Source of the DNA: Corydoras sp. C115
Lineage: Eukaryota; Chordata; Actinopteri; Siluriformes; Callichthyidae
Direction of reading: 5' to 3'
DNA length: 64,000 nt
Assembly (NCBI GenBank): GCA_019802505.1
Contig: JAFMOC010000320.1
Coordinates: 171,001 to 235,000 of the forward strand
Below the pieces are notes generated by a model that was not told where the DNA came from, ran no database searches, and saw only the letters and a program-made list of their open reading frames with translations. Positions 49,716 through 61,827 of this stretch are shown in pieces (position 1 is the first letter of the stretch; every line of letters begins with the position of its first letter). Position numbers and translations under genes: made by a program.

Positions 49716-50020
49716 GGCATGAGAGAGAGCACATTCGCAATCGCTGAGTGAAGAAATCGATTGAGAAAGCAAATGGCGAGCTCTGGCCATCCGCAGAGGC
49801 ATTCTGCTGACCTGAACCCAGCTGTCTCTCCTCACCTCACACAGGTACGCACTTTTAGCTGTCTGCGTTCACCAATCACCGTCCGCCGAACCCAAATTCC
49901 TCATCGACTCCGCCCACTTCACAATTCAGCTCAGCCCTACCCCAAATCTCAGTTTAAACTGATTTAAGGTCATACAGTACATCAGGAGATTTGTAATGAA
50001 GAAACGGAATTTATCATATA

Positions 50021-50312
50021 GATGGACTTTGTAGTTCTACAATTCCAGACTGTAGTCCATCTGTGTTCTGTGTTATTGTTAGTCCCCTGTTGGTTCTCTG
50101 TTCTCTGTTGGACAGGAGCATCACAGAACAGGTATCATTTGGGTGGTGGATTGTTTCTTGTCAGTTCTGCAGTGACACTGATGTGGTGAGGGGGTTTTAG
50201 TGCAGCAGTGCTGCTGGAGTTTCATTTCTCCACCTCAGTGACACTGCTGGGATAGGAATAATGCACCCACCCAATAACCCCTGCTCTGTGGGGGTACTAT
50301 TGGGGTTCTATT
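50021..50312. mobile_element. Fold-back MITE-like element, truncated
   Basis: It starts gatggactttgtagttctac and reads inward through aacaggtatcatttgggtgg to ataatgcacccacccaataa. The right arm is lost to a S1 SINE junction. Confidence 0.75.
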
Positions 50313-50318
50313 GGATGC

Positions 50319-51070
50319 CAATCTATCACTGGACACACACGTACTCATGCAGACACACTCTATATGGGGCAATTTGGAGAATTCAATTCAGACATGTTTT
50401 TGGACTGTGGGACGAAACTGGAGAACCCGGAGGAAACCCACGCGGACATGGGGAGAACATGGAAACTCCACCCAGATTGGTATATATATATATATATATT
50501 CATTCATTCATTATCTTCCGCTTTATCGTAGGGGGGGGGGGTTCCCCATGCCCATCCTTGGGAGAACCATCGGGTACTGGGCAGACACATCCAGGACAGG
50601 GCGCCAACATATCTCTGGACACAGACTCACTATCACAAACACACTCTATATGGGGCAATTTGGAGAACTCAATTGACTTGATCCATGTTTTTGGACTGTG
50701 GGAGGAAACTGGAGAACCCAGAGGAAACCCACGTGGACATGGGGAGAACATGGAAACTCCACCCAGATGGGGATTAATTAGAACCGGGAATCCCTAGTGC
50801 TGAGAGGAGAACATGCTAAACACTAAGCCACTGTGGCGCCCTGTTACTAAGATTTCCATTCATTATCTTCCGCTTTATCCTCTATTAGGGTCGCGGGGGG
50901 TTCCTCATGCCCATCCAGGGGAGAACGTCTTGGGCGCTGGACAGATGGACCCAGGACAGGGCGCCAATCCCTGGGGGGATTCCAGATGGGGATCCCAGAT
51001 GGGGATTCGAACCGGGAATCTCTAGTGCTAAGAGGTGAATGTGCTAACCACTAAGCCCCCGTGCCACTAT
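50319..51070 (-). mobile_element. Three antisense S1 SINEs (50319-50480, 50501-50840, 50856-51070)
   Basis: The first is truncated at both ends and followed by (TA)n. The second is full length. The third has a large internal deletion with a duplicated cagatggggat. Confidence 0.8.
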
Positions 51071-51827
51071 ATATATATATACATACTTATTACAGCCCTA
51101 ATACAAGAAGATAGGATGAAAGCCTAACTTTCAGACAATATAGAGAACTATATATAAGTAGAGAGTGATAATTGAATGTGTTAACCTGTAGTTTATGTTA
51201 CGTGCCGTTCCTTCTGAATTAAGTAACACTCCAAGATTTACCTTTCCAGCAAACTGAGAAAGTTTGCGAATTCCGTAGGCAACGGCGGCAGGTTGAGACA
51301 GGTTTGCAGTAACAAGTCAGAGAAGAAAAGAGAGGAAGAGACGGGTGGGGGCTGGATAAAAGCGAAAAAACAACATAGTTACACTTCCTCCTACATTTCT
51401 CCAAAATGTTGCACTCCACATACGTTACAAACTTTGTCTAAAAGTGTCAGCTTCCTATTGTGTAAGTTCTCTTTGGTTAATGAAAAAATATGAAAAAAAA
51501 AAAAAAAAGTCTAAATGAAATATGAATATTGACTGTTTTGTAGATTGCATTACATTAGATTTCTTTCTATTAATTACATTACTTTTTACAATTACAGACC
51601 AGTAGGTATAATAAATGTAATTCTTGTAAATATATAAGGATGATATATATGTTTATAGAGAGAAAGAGAAATAGTGGAGTGTGAGGAAGCTCTCGTAAGC
51701 AACCGGTTGCCGTCTATAGTTCCCTAATGGTTAAATGAGTCCATGTGTGCAGACAAAATTATTTAAAAATACAACTAGACAAAACATAATTCTAAAATAA
51801 AACTACAATTTAATAAATTTAAGCAGC
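51071..51827. other. Intergenic, no gene recognised
   Basis: It holds (TA)n, an A-run and AT-rich DNA. A minus-strand stretch ending gctggaaag/gtaaat (51258) resembles a donor after a pyrimidine-rich leader, but no start codon or family is seen. Confidence 0.35.
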
Positions 51828-52238
51828 GTTGGTTTCCTCCGGGTTCTCTGGTTTCCTCCCACAGTCCAAAAACATGGATCAAGTCAACTGAGTTCTCCAA
51901 ATTGCCCCATATAGAGTGTGTTTGTGTGAGTGAGTGTGTCCAGTGATAGATTGGCGTCCTGTCCTGGATGTATCTGCCCAGCGCCCAAGACGTTCTCCCC
52001 TGGATGGGATGGAACATGGAATCCCTAGCGCTGAGAGGAGAACATGCTAAGCACTAAGCCACCGTGCCGCCTAGATGATATATATATACCAAATGTAATT
52101 GTATACTGTATTTAAATCCAAATGTAATTGAAGGGAACCCTGCAATTTCCTCAAAAACTGTTTTAAAACTGAAAACTATTAACGTTTCGGGTGCTGGGCG
52201 GATACACCCAGGACCGGGCGCCCATCTACCACTGGGTC
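51828..52238. mobile_element. Fold-back S1 pair and a small S1 remnant
   Basis: Sense body and 3' part (51828-52010) joins directly to an antisense head (52011-52073). 52182-52238 is a short antisense remnant. Confidence 0.7.
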
Positions 52239-52239
52239 T

Positions 52240-52588
52240 TTTGGAAAAGAATTGAATAAAGGTTGCAGTTGTAAATCGATGATGCAGCTCATATTAACGA
52301 ACCTGCAGGTGAATGTTGAGTACTTTGAGCTTTTCTTGTCTGTACAGAATCTTTCAGACCTCGGTGTGTGTGCTGCTTTCTAAAGAATTTCACTGTGTAA
52401 TACCCTGTTCAGGTGTGCTCCAACACGTTGGAAATGTCGCAATCTGATTGGTCGGAACTGTAATTATAAACATGAACTTCCTTTGCTTCCTTCGCTCTCT
52501 CGCTTCCTCAGTGCACTTCATACTTTACGAGGTTTTTTCTTCATAGTTTGCTTTTGTCTACCTACCTATTTGGGAATTAAAGAAACTG
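52240..52588. other. Repeat-poor segment with CCAAT- and TATA-like motifs
   Basis: Contains ctgattggtcgg (52445) and attataaac (52461) at promoter-like spacing on the plus strand, followed by only SINE sequence. No gene can be attached. Confidence 0.3.
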
Positions 52589-52589
52589 A

Positions 52590-53280
52590 TTGGCTTAGTG
52601 GTTAGCATGTTCTCCTCTCGATGCCAGGGATTCTGGTTCGAATCCCAATTTGGGTGGAGTTTCCATGTTCTCCCCGTGTCCGCATGGGTTTCCTCCAGGT
52701 TCTCCGGTTTCCTCCCACAGTCCAAAAACATGTATCAAGATCAATTGAATTCTCCAAATTGCCCCATATAGAGTGTGTGTGTGAGTGAGTGTGTCCGGTG
52801 ATAGATTGGCTCCCTGTCCTGGGTGTATCTGCCCAGCGCTTGAAACGTTCTCCCCTGGATGGGCATGTGGACCCCCCCTAGTAGAGGATAAAGTGGAAGA
52901 TAATGAATGGATGGATGATTTTTTTTAAGGTTTGCAAGTGCATACATTGCATATTCTTGCTGTATATTGTTATATTGGTGGCACGATGGTGTAGTGGTTA
53001 GCACGTTCTCCTCTCAGTGTTGGGGAATCCCAATCTGGATTGAGTTTCCATGTTGTCCCTGTGTCTACATGTATTTTCTCTGGGTTTTTTCCTCCCACAG
53101 TCCAAAAACATGGATATAAAATGAATTGGCTGCTCTAAATTGCCCCTATTTAGTGTATGAGCGTCTGTGTGAGTAAGTGATTGCCCAACAATGGATTGGC
53201 ATGGATTGCTATTTGAGCAGTGCAGCTACCTGGACTCCATGAGGTTCTCCGTGGGCGTGTGAATGGAGAACCCACAGTAT
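52590..53280 (+). mobile_element. Two sense S1 SINEs, one of the old subfamily
   Basis: 52590-52916 lacks the first bases of the head. 52977-53280 is diverged, with aattggctgctctaaattgc. Confidence 0.75.
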
Positions 53281-53555
53281 AGTGTAGACTATGTATCTGC
53301 ATTCTCTGTACAAATGCCGTCAGATCTAATAACGTTCCGTGGCGTTGGACAGGCGCCTGTGTTGATGATTCACCACCGAGATAGCGAGTGTTGACGTCTG
53401 GAAGGGTTGTTTTCAGTCAGCGGTGCTCCTGGATTTTTTTAAGATTGCAATACGCCAGAAATGTCCCTGAACACCTTATTTGGAGATTGCCAAGCTCATT
53501 GGGGGGAGGTATATTCACAAGTAGCATTGCTATTTAACTGGAGCATACGGAAGGC
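53281..53555. other. Intergenic, nothing recognised
   Basis: A single-copy-looking stretch; no coding frame of interest. Confidence 0.35.
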
Positions 53556-54256
53556 GCGACGGCACGGTGGCTTAGTGGTTAGCATGTTCTCTCAGCTCTA
53601 GGGATTTCCGGTTCGAATCCCAATCTGGGTGGAGTTTCCATGTTCTCCCCGTGTCCGCGTGGTGTTCCTCCGGGTTCTCTGGTTTCCTCTCGCAGTCCAA
53701 AAACATGGATCAAATCAATTAAATTCTCCAAATTACCCCATATAGAGTGTGTGTGTGTAAGTGAGTGTGTGTCCAGTGATAGATTGGTGTCCTGTCCTGG
53801 GTGTATCTGCCCAGCGCCCGAAACGTTCTCCCCTGGATGGGCATGGGGAACCCCCACGACCCTAATAGAGGGTAAAGCGGAAGATAATGGATGGATGAAT
53901 GTATTTAATAGGGGTGGCATGGTGGCTTAGTGGTTAGCATGTTATCCTCTCAGCACTAGGGATTCCAGGTTCGAATCCCAATCTGGGTGGAGTTTCCATG
54001 TTCTCCCCGTGTCTGCGTGGGTTTCCTCCGGGTTCTCCGGTTTCCTCCCACAGTCCAAAAACATGGATCAAGTCAATTGAGTTCTCCAAAATTTCCCCAT
54101 ATAGAGTGTGTTTGTGCCCAGTGATAGATTGGTGTCCTGTCCTGGGTGTATCTGCCCAGCGCCCAAAACGTTCTCCCCTAGATGGGCATGGGGAACCCCC
54201 CCGCAACCCCAATAGAGGATAAAGCGGAAAATAATCAATAGATGGATGGATGGAAG
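53556..54256 (+). mobile_element. Two consecutive sense S1 SINEs
   Basis: 53556-53905 and 53912-54256, both nearly complete; the second has a shortened GT/GAGT segment. Confidence 0.85.
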
Positions 54257-54809
54257 GCGGGAATTTCGATTGTTGGTTGAGTGTAAGGTAGTAATGAACA
54301 TCTCCAGAGGGTTTTGAAGGGTGTAAGAAGCCTATGTGTGTTGTAGTCATTTTATGCTGAACAAATAGAATTACGTTCATCATTAAAAGCTTTTCGTGTT
54401 AGTTCAGTAAAGATTCAAGTGAATGAATCAATTTCCTTCTAATTATTCAGAAAGGGTTCCGAATTGGTTGCTGTTTTTTACATGTACACTCTGTAAATCA
54501 AGCACTCATTAGTGCATGTCCCAACACAGGAACAGGTACAGCTATGATCGCACAATACAGAGCTTTGTGACCCCACCTACAACCCAGTTCCAACCCCGTC
54601 CTGACATGTTCACTTTGTCAGTTTCGTGCAAGTTCTGATTAAATTCAGGAATTGTTTTAGGTTCACAAAGAAGACACAAAGCTAATGTAGCTCAGCCATA
54701 ACATAAGCTTTAGAATCATATGTACATGTGACCACATTCGTACTCTTTTGTTCAGGAGAGGTCCTTAGTTTCAAAGAAGTAAATGCTTTAGAACACATCC
54801 CATGCCAAT
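54257..54809. other. Intergenic, no gene recognised
   Basis: AT-rich single-copy-looking DNA. No frame above background and no motif called. Confidence 0.4.
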
Positions 54810-55340
54810 AATTATCCATCCATTATCTTCCACTTTATCCTCTACTAGGGTCGTAGGGGTGGGGGGTGATAGATTGGCGTCCTGTCCTGGGTGTATCTGC
54901 CCAGTGAAACGTTCTCCCCTGGATGGGAATAGGGAACCTACCTGGGACCCTAGTAGAGGATTAAGCAAAAGATAATAAATGAATGAATGTAACAAACTAT
55001 TCATCTATTATCTTCCGCTTTATCCTCTACTAGGGTTGGGGTTCCCCATGCCCATCCAGGGGGGAATGTTTCGGGCGCTGAACAGATACAACCAGGACAG
55101 GATGCCAATCTATCACTGTGCACACACTCACACAGACACATTCTATATGGGGCAATTTTTGAGAACTCAATTGACCTTGATCCATGTTTTTGGACTGTGG
55201 GAGGAAACCGGAGAACCCGGAGGAAACCCACGCGGACACGGGGGGAACATGGAAACTCCACCCAGATGGGAATTCGAACCTGAATCCCAGGGCCGAGAGG
55301 AGGATATGCTAACCACTAAACCACCGTGCCGCCCCGCCTT
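54810..55340. mobile_element. Fold-back S1 remnant (54810-54988) and antisense S1 (55003-55340)
   Basis: In the first, an antisense tail runs through a G-rich junction into a sense 3' half, a palindromic rearrangement. The second is a near-complete copy. Confidence 0.75.
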
Positions 55341-55392
55341 CTATATGCTCCATTTAAATAGCAATGAAACTTGTGAATATACCTCCCCCCGA

Positions 55393-55462
55393 TGAGCATG
55401 TTCTCCTCTCAGCACTGGGGATTCCTGGTTCGAATCCCAATCTGGGTGGAGTTTCTATGTTA
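55393..55462 (+). mobile_element. S1 SINE head
   Basis: Only the tRNA-like head and ggtggagttt remain before a pentanucleotide array begins. Confidence 0.75.
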
Positions 55463-55484
55463 TCTTATTTTATATTAACTTATA

Positions 55485-55519
<35 letters not shown>

Positions 55520-56010
55520 TTATCTTTTCTCATCCTTTCTCATCCTATCTCATCTCATTTTATTTTGTTTTGTCTTATCTTATCTTATCTTATCTTATCT
55601 TATCTTATCTCATCTTATCTTATCTTATCTTATCTCATCCTATCTCATCCTATCCCATCCCATCCTATCTCATCTCATCTCATCTCATCTTATTTTGTTT
55701 TATCTTATCTTATCTTATCTTATCTTATCTTATCTTATCTTATCTTATCCTTTCTCATCCTATCTCATCTCATCTTATTTTGTTTTGTCTTATCTTATCT
55801 TATCTTATCTTAGCTTATCCTATCTCATCCTATCCCATCCTATCTCATCTCATTTTATTTTGTTTTATCTTATCTTATCTTATCTTATCTTATCTTATCT
55901 TATCTTATCTTATCTTATCTTATATCATCTTATCTTATATTGTCTCGCCTTGTCTCATCTTATCTCATCTCATCTCATCTCATCTTGTCTCATCTCATCT
56001 CATTTTATAT
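55463..56010. repeat. (TTATC)n pentanucleotide array
   Basis: About 550 bp of ttatc units with catcc, catct and ttttg variants. All plus-strand frames read as a repeating S-Y-L-I-L peptide; these are artefacts. Confidence 0.95.
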
Positions 56011-56489
56011 TATTTTTTCAGGATCTGAGGATCTTAAACAGTTCTTCTGTTCTTTTCTGTCTGATGTGTTAGGGATGTTTGGGGGGGGGGTTATTTGTTA
56101 CACCTTCCTCTTGTTGAGGAATGCACAGTGAGACACGACCGGGCTTGCTGCTCCCGCGGCCTTTCACTGGGATGCTGAAACCGTCCCCTTTCCAATCTGC
56201 AAGTTTCATCAGGTTCTTAATTCAGATTCATCTCTCTGATTTCTAACCTGTTCTTTTTGTGGTGAACACATTTTAAGAGCTCGGAGCAAGCCGCGTGTGA
56301 GCCTGACATGCTGCAGACCATAAACATCTGTGCATAATAAAAAAGAAAATCCGACAACAGCCGAACAGTCGAGAAGATGAAGTCTGGAATCAGAAGAGAA
56401 CGTTGTGAAGCTGCAGCTATTAGTTTTCAGTTTTAAAACTGTTTTTGAGGAAATTGCAGGGTTCACTTTAATTACATTTGGGTTTGAAA
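56011..56489. other. Intergenic, no gene recognised
   Basis: Moderate GC sequence with gctgctcccgcggcctttca at 56149. It could be UTR or a conserved non-coding segment, but no splice-site pair or family was identified. Confidence 0.35.
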
Positions 56490-57110
56490 TACAGTATACT
56501 GTCCTAGGTGTATCTGCACAGTGCCCGAAATGTTCTCCCCTGGATGGGCATAGGAACCCCCCCCCCCCCCCCCCCCCCCGCGCGACCCTAGAAGAGGATT
56601 TGGTAGAAGATAATAAGATGAAATGTGATAAATATACAGTATAGGGGCGGTACAGTGGCATAGTGGTTAGCATGTTCTCCTCTCAGTTCTAGTGAGTCCC
56701 GGTCTGAATCCCAATTTGGGTGGAGTTTCCATGTTCTCCCCGGGTCCACATGGGTTTCCTCTGGGTTCTCCGGTTTCCTCCCACAGTCCAAAAACATGGA
56801 TCAAGGTCAATTGAGTTCTCTAAATTGCCCCATATAGAGTGTGTCTGTGTGAGTGAGTGTGTGTCCAGTGATAGATTGGCGTCCTGTCCTGGGTGTATCT
56901 GTCCAGCGCCCGAAACGTTCTCCCCTGGATGGGCATGGGGAACCCCACCGCGATCCTAGTAGAGGATAAAGTGGAAGATAATGGATGGATATACGTATAC
57001 GTTCTCCCCGTGTCCTCGTGCATTACCTTAGTGTTTTCCGGTTTCCTCCCACAGTCCAAAAACATGGATTCAAGGTAAATTGAATGCTCTAAATTGCCCC
57101 ATATAGAGTC
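56490..57110 (+). mobile_element. S1 copies: tail (56490-56620), full (56644-56992), fragment (57000-57110)
   Basis: The first carries a C20-plus run in place of the usual C5-C7. The last lacks both head and tail. Confidence 0.8.
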
Positions 57111-57265
57111 TGTGTGTGTGTGTGTGTGTCTGTGAGCTCTCAATTGAAACAGAAGTGTTGCAGTTAAAAGGAGTGCCTGGGAATCAAGTGGGCGGTCCTC
57201 ACCCTCTGGGAAGGTTTTAGTGATGGTTAGCAAGTTCGCCTCTGCAGTGCTCTTTGTGCCTCTCA

Positions 57266-57481
57266 GCGATGCCCATCCAGGGGAGAATGTCTTGAGTGCT
57301 GGGCAGATAGACACAGCGCCAATGTGTTGCTGGAAATACACCCACACACTCACACACACACACACACACCATATAGGGGCAATTTGGAGCAGCCAATTCA
57401 CCATGTTTTTTGGACTGTGGGAAAAAAGTGGAGAACCTGGAAAAAAGCCACACAGCCAATCCTTTGTTTGGCACACACTTA

Positions 57482-57536
<55 letters not shown>

Positions 57537-58050
57537 ATTTTTGGACTGTGGGAGGAAAAACCCCGGAGAAAACCCACATAGACACAGGGACAACAGGGAA
57601 ACTCCACCCAGATTGGGATTCAAACCTGGATCCCAAGCCCTGAGAGGAGAACATGCTAACCACTATGCCATTTTAAATTAATTTATCATCAATTTATCAT
57701 CTCCCGCTTAATGCTCTACCAGGGTAGCATGGGGGGGGGGGGGGGGGGTTGGTGCACAGCGCCAATGTATTGCTGAAAGCACACTCACACACAAAGTATA
57801 CAGGGGCAATTTAGAGCAGCCAATTCACCTTGAGTCCATGTTTTTTGGACTGTGGGAGAAACCTGGAGAACCTGGAAAAAAGCCACACAGCCAATCAATT
57901 GTTGGGCACACATATTGTTGCTAACTACAATGCAACATTAACACCCAAAGTTAATTAATTAATCATCTCACGCTTAATTCTCTATCAGGGCAGGACACAC
58001 AGGACAGGGCTAGGTCACACACTCACACAAAGACTATATGGGGCAATTTT
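57266..58050 (-). mobile_element. Old-subfamily antisense S1 copies
   Basis: 57266-57670 with (CA)n tracts, 57693-57920 with a G17 run, and a 57960-58050 remnant. All carry the older gagcagccaattcacc body. Confidence 0.65.
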
Positions 58051-58207
58051 ATACATAATATAAAGGCAAAAAGAAAGGCCTTCATCATGATGAATCAGAA
58101 ATACATTTGAACACATTACAGATAGCAGAGGGTAGCTGCCACCACGTGGACATTATGTGCACTACACAGGGTCAGCTTAACTGTTATCATTAAAGCATTA
58201 CCTACTG

Positions 58208-58530
58208 TCCATCTATTCATTATCTTCCGCTTTATCCTTTATTAGGGGTGCGCGGGGGGGGGGGGGGGGGGGGGGGGGTTCCCCATGCCCATCCAGGAAA
58301 GAAAGTTTCAGGCGCTGGGCAGATACACCCAGGACAGGACACCAATCTATCACTGGACACACTCACACGCACTTACACACTCTATATGGGGCAATTTGGA
58401 AAATTCTATTGTCCTTGATCCATGTGTTTGGACTGTGGGAGGAAACCGGAGAACCCGGAGGAAACCCAGGCGGACACGGGAGAACATGGAACTCCATCCA
58501 GATTGGGATTCGAACGGGAATCCCAAATCA
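58208..58530 (-). mobile_element. S1 SINE, antisense, head-truncated
   Basis: Has a G20-plus run at the gcgggg site and ends at cgggaatccca. Confidence 0.8.
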
Positions 58531-58892
58531 ACCCTTAATGCTCCACCTTAATGCGCCACTTATTGCGCAGTTTTTGGTCTCATGCGGTTGGTTGGGTCAG
58601 ACTCGCCCACATTTGCCACCATGCTATTTCATGTGGCAGTAATAAATGTTATTAGACGTGTTTACACATTTATGAATGTCACATTGTTGAGGTGCAATAA
58701 AAAAAATTTTTTTTTTTATTTATTAATCCTAACTGTAAAAAGATTTTCATCAAAGATTTTTAAAAATACACCATATGGAGATTTCCCATATTAAAGTGAA
58801 CTAACAAAGAATATGGAGAAACAGCTGGACTACAGGCCACTTTTTAACAAGACAAATACGAATCAAACGTAGCTTTAATATATATATATATA
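58531..58892. other. Intergenic, no gene recognised
   Basis: Single-copy-looking sequence with an A/T run near 58700. Confidence 0.35.
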
Positions 58893-59580
58893 GTGGGCGG
58901 CACGGTGTCTTAGTGGTTAGCACATTCTCCTCTCAGCGCTAGGGATTCCCGGTTCGAATCCCCATCTGGGTGGAGTTTCCATGTTCTCCCCGTGTCTGCG
59001 TGGGTTTCCTCCGGGTTCTCCGGTTTCCTCCCACAGTCCAAAAACATGGAACAAGTTAATTGAGTTCTCCAAATTGCCCCATATACAGTGTGTTTGTGTG
59101 AGTGAGTGTTTGCCCAGCGATGGATTGGCGCCCTGTCCTGGGTCTATCAGCCCAGCGCCCGGGACGTTCTCCCCTGGATGGGCATGGGGAACTCCACCGC
59201 GACCCTAATAGAGGATAAAGCGGGTGATAATGAATGAATGATATATGTATGTAGGGCGGCATTGTGGCTTAGTGATTAGCATGTTCTCCTCTCAGCTCTA
59301 GGGATTCCCGGTTCGCATCCTCATCTGGGTGGAGTTTCCATGTTCTCCCCGTGTCCACGTGGGTTTCCTCCGGGTTCTCCGGTTTCCTCTCACAGTCCAA
59401 AAACATGGATCAAGTCAATTGAGTTCTCCAAATTGCCCCATATAGAGTGTGTATGTGTGAGTGAGTGTGTGGCCAGCGATAGATTGGCGCCCTGTCCTGG
59501 GTGTATCTGCCCAGCGCCCAAAACGTTCTCCCCTGGATGGGCATGGGGAACCCCCCACGACCCTGCTAATGGATGAATGA
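58893..59580 (+). mobile_element. Two consecutive sense S1 SINEs
   Basis: 58893-59250 and 59255-59580, followed by two copies of gatgaatgaaaaggatatat (59571, 59617), a local tail duplication. Confidence 0.85.
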
Positions 59581-59699
59581 AAAGGATATATATATATGGA
59601 TGAATGGATGAAGCTAATGGATGAATGAAAAGGATATATATATATATATACACTTTAAGGCCATTTTATTATATATGGCTTATTCTTCCTCTACTTACT

Positions 59700-60110
59700 A
59701 TATAGATGGACAGATGTTCCATTCTGTAGTCCATCTGTTTCTCTACATACTTTCTTTGTCACATTTATTCTGTTCTCTGATGATCAGCACCCCCACAGAG
59801 CAGGTATTATTAGGGGGGGGGGTGGATGATGGTACGAGTGGTTCAGACAGCTGTGTGTTCTGATTGGTGTACTGTTCTCTGTCCAGCAGCACTGCTGTGT
59901 CTGATCCACTCACACCAGCACAACACACACACTAACAAACCTGCACCGCCCTGGCAGTGTCACTGCAGTACTGCGAATGCTCCACCACTTTCTCTGTGGG
60001 GGTCCAGCTATATGATCAGTGGCACGGAAAAAACAGACAGTGAGTGTAGAACTGAGGAGTTGCACCTAATAACATGGCCGGCGAGTTTAAGTGGGGTACA
60101 ATAAAGAGAT
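59700..60110. mobile_element. Fold-back element, divergent copy
   Basis: Starts tatagatggacagatgttcc and contains gatgatcagcacccccacag, cagcagcactgctgtgtctg and, mirrored, tatatgatcagtggcacgg. Confidence 0.65.
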
Positions 60111-60195
60111 AAAATGTTAAGCAGATGTCTTCTATTAACCAAGAATGCCCAAAAAGAATTTGGTAATTAAACCTCTACTGGCTTTTAGTGTAAGT

Positions 60196-61114
60196 CAGTG
60201 ATTCTCAATTATTTTCTGTTAAGCCCCCCCTAGGAAGAAGTGAATTTTTTGCGCCCCCCCCCCCCCCCTTCACATGACAAAATGGGATGAAAAAGTATTT
60301 TTACACGCCCACTGTAGTATCATTTGTCTATAAATATAAATTTTAACAATAAAGAAAATAAAAAAGAAAGAAATATAGATCAACTTAGAACAAAGAAACA
60401 TTTTGTTAACTTTGTTTTTTAGTTTGTAACAGAAACGAATGAAATCCTTATTTAAACTAGAAACATTTTTGAACTGACTGGAATTTGATACTGAAAAATG
60501 AAATTAAATAAAATTAATAAATAATAATAAATTCAAATTCATCAGAAATATTAATTCAGGAGCACAATGTATTAACACTTTAACCTACAAAACTAAAATG
60601 AATACAATTTGTGCTGTTTTTTTTTTTAATCAAAATGAGGAAATCGGAACTAATGTCTCTAACGCGCCCGTTTTGCAGCACAGCTTTTCTGAAGCAGTTT
60701 TCATAACGCGTTAATATTTGCTGGTTACACGCGTCACGTTTTCGATTTAAAAAACTCAAGTTATCAGCGTGATCGGGGTGTAATGTCTTTAAGTGACGTC
60801 TTAATTTATTTGTCTTCACGCTGTCCACTGCCAACATTTTAAGACACAGAAGACACACCGGTCTTTCTTCGTCTCCCACTTTAGTTACCGTGAAGCCAGG
60901 CGTTACATTAACTTCGACAAATTTCCTCGTTTTAACTTTCGGTTGAATTTTGTTGGTCTCATTATCTCCGCTTTTCTCTCCTCATCTCTGTTAAATATTT
61001 TTCCATGTTGTCTGTTGAGGGTTTGTTCAGTACACTTAATATCACTTGCTCTGTGATATCTTGTTATGCGCCCCCCCAGGCACCGCACTGCACCCCACTA
61101 TTTGAGAAACACTG
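60196..61114 (-). mobile_element. hAT element carrying a BED-type zinc-finger fragment
   Basis: Ends cagtgattctcaa and, inverted, tttgagaaacactg, with a perfect 8-bp duplication gtgtaagt (60188-60195, 61115-61122). Minus strand, about 60960-60580, encodes KTRKFVEVNVTPGFTVTKVG, then PVCLLCLKMLAVDSVKTNKL and RRHLKTLHPDHADN: a C-x2-C ... H-x4-H BED-like finger of the transposase N-terminus. The catalytic part is absent, so it is non-autonomous. Confidence 0.85.
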
Positions 61115-61263
61115 GTGTAAGTGCAAGCAATTCTACATCTATAATTATATTTGTAAAATATAATTATATATAAAGAATTTAAGGTTATAAACGTATCTTG
61201 CAGTAAAAATCTTTACATGCTCAGTAACTATGAACACCGTAATAGTGTTAATGAAATTGTGAA

Positions 61264-61606
61264 ATGGCACGGTGGCTTAGTGGTTAGCACGTTCGCCTCT
61301 CAGCGCTAGGGATTCCCGGTTCGAATCCCCATCTGGGTGGAGTTTCCATGTTCTCCCCGTGTCTGCGTGGGTTTCCTCCGGGTTCTCCGGTTTCCTCCCA
61401 CAGTCCAAAAACATGGATCAAGTCAATTGAATTCTCAAAATTGCCCCATATAGAGTGTGTCTGTGTGAGTGAGTGTGTGCCCAGCGATGGATTGGCGCCC
61501 TGTCCTGGGTCTATCTGCCCAGCGCCCGAGACGTTCTCCCCTGGATGGGCATGGGGAACCCCACCGCGACCCTAATAGAGGATAAAGCGGGTGATGATGA
61601 ATGAAT
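61264..61606 (+). mobile_element. S1 SINE, sense, full length
   Basis: Flanked by the 15-bp direct repeat atgaaattgtgaaat. Confidence 0.9.
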
Positions 61607-61696
61607 GAATGATGAAATTGTGAAATTCTTCCAGCAGATGGCGGAAGAGCGCAGTTTAGTAGTGTACTGTAACACTTGATGATGGGTTGCCAGTTC

Positions 61697-61699
<3 letters not shown>

Positions 61700-61727
<28 letters not shown>

Positions 61728-61729
61728 TG

Positions 61730-61783
<54 letters not shown>

Positions 61784-61802
61784 AATAATAATAATAATAA
61801 AT
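61700..61802. repeat. Palindromic (ATA)n/(TTA)n microsatellite
   Basis: ATA repeats switch to TTA repeats near 61730 and back to ATA near 61783, making self-complementary arms. Confidence 0.9.
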
Positions 61803-61827
61803 CATTAAGTTATTTTCTACTTACATG

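Noticed and set aside
51219..51419. Donor-like site and possible leader exon
   Set aside because: No ATG, no recognised peptide and no matching acceptor; kept only as a remark in the intergenic entry.
55364..56072. Leucine/serine-rich 'membrane protein' frames of up to 152 codons
   Set aside because: Translations of (TTATC)n; the repeating peptide is present in all three frames.
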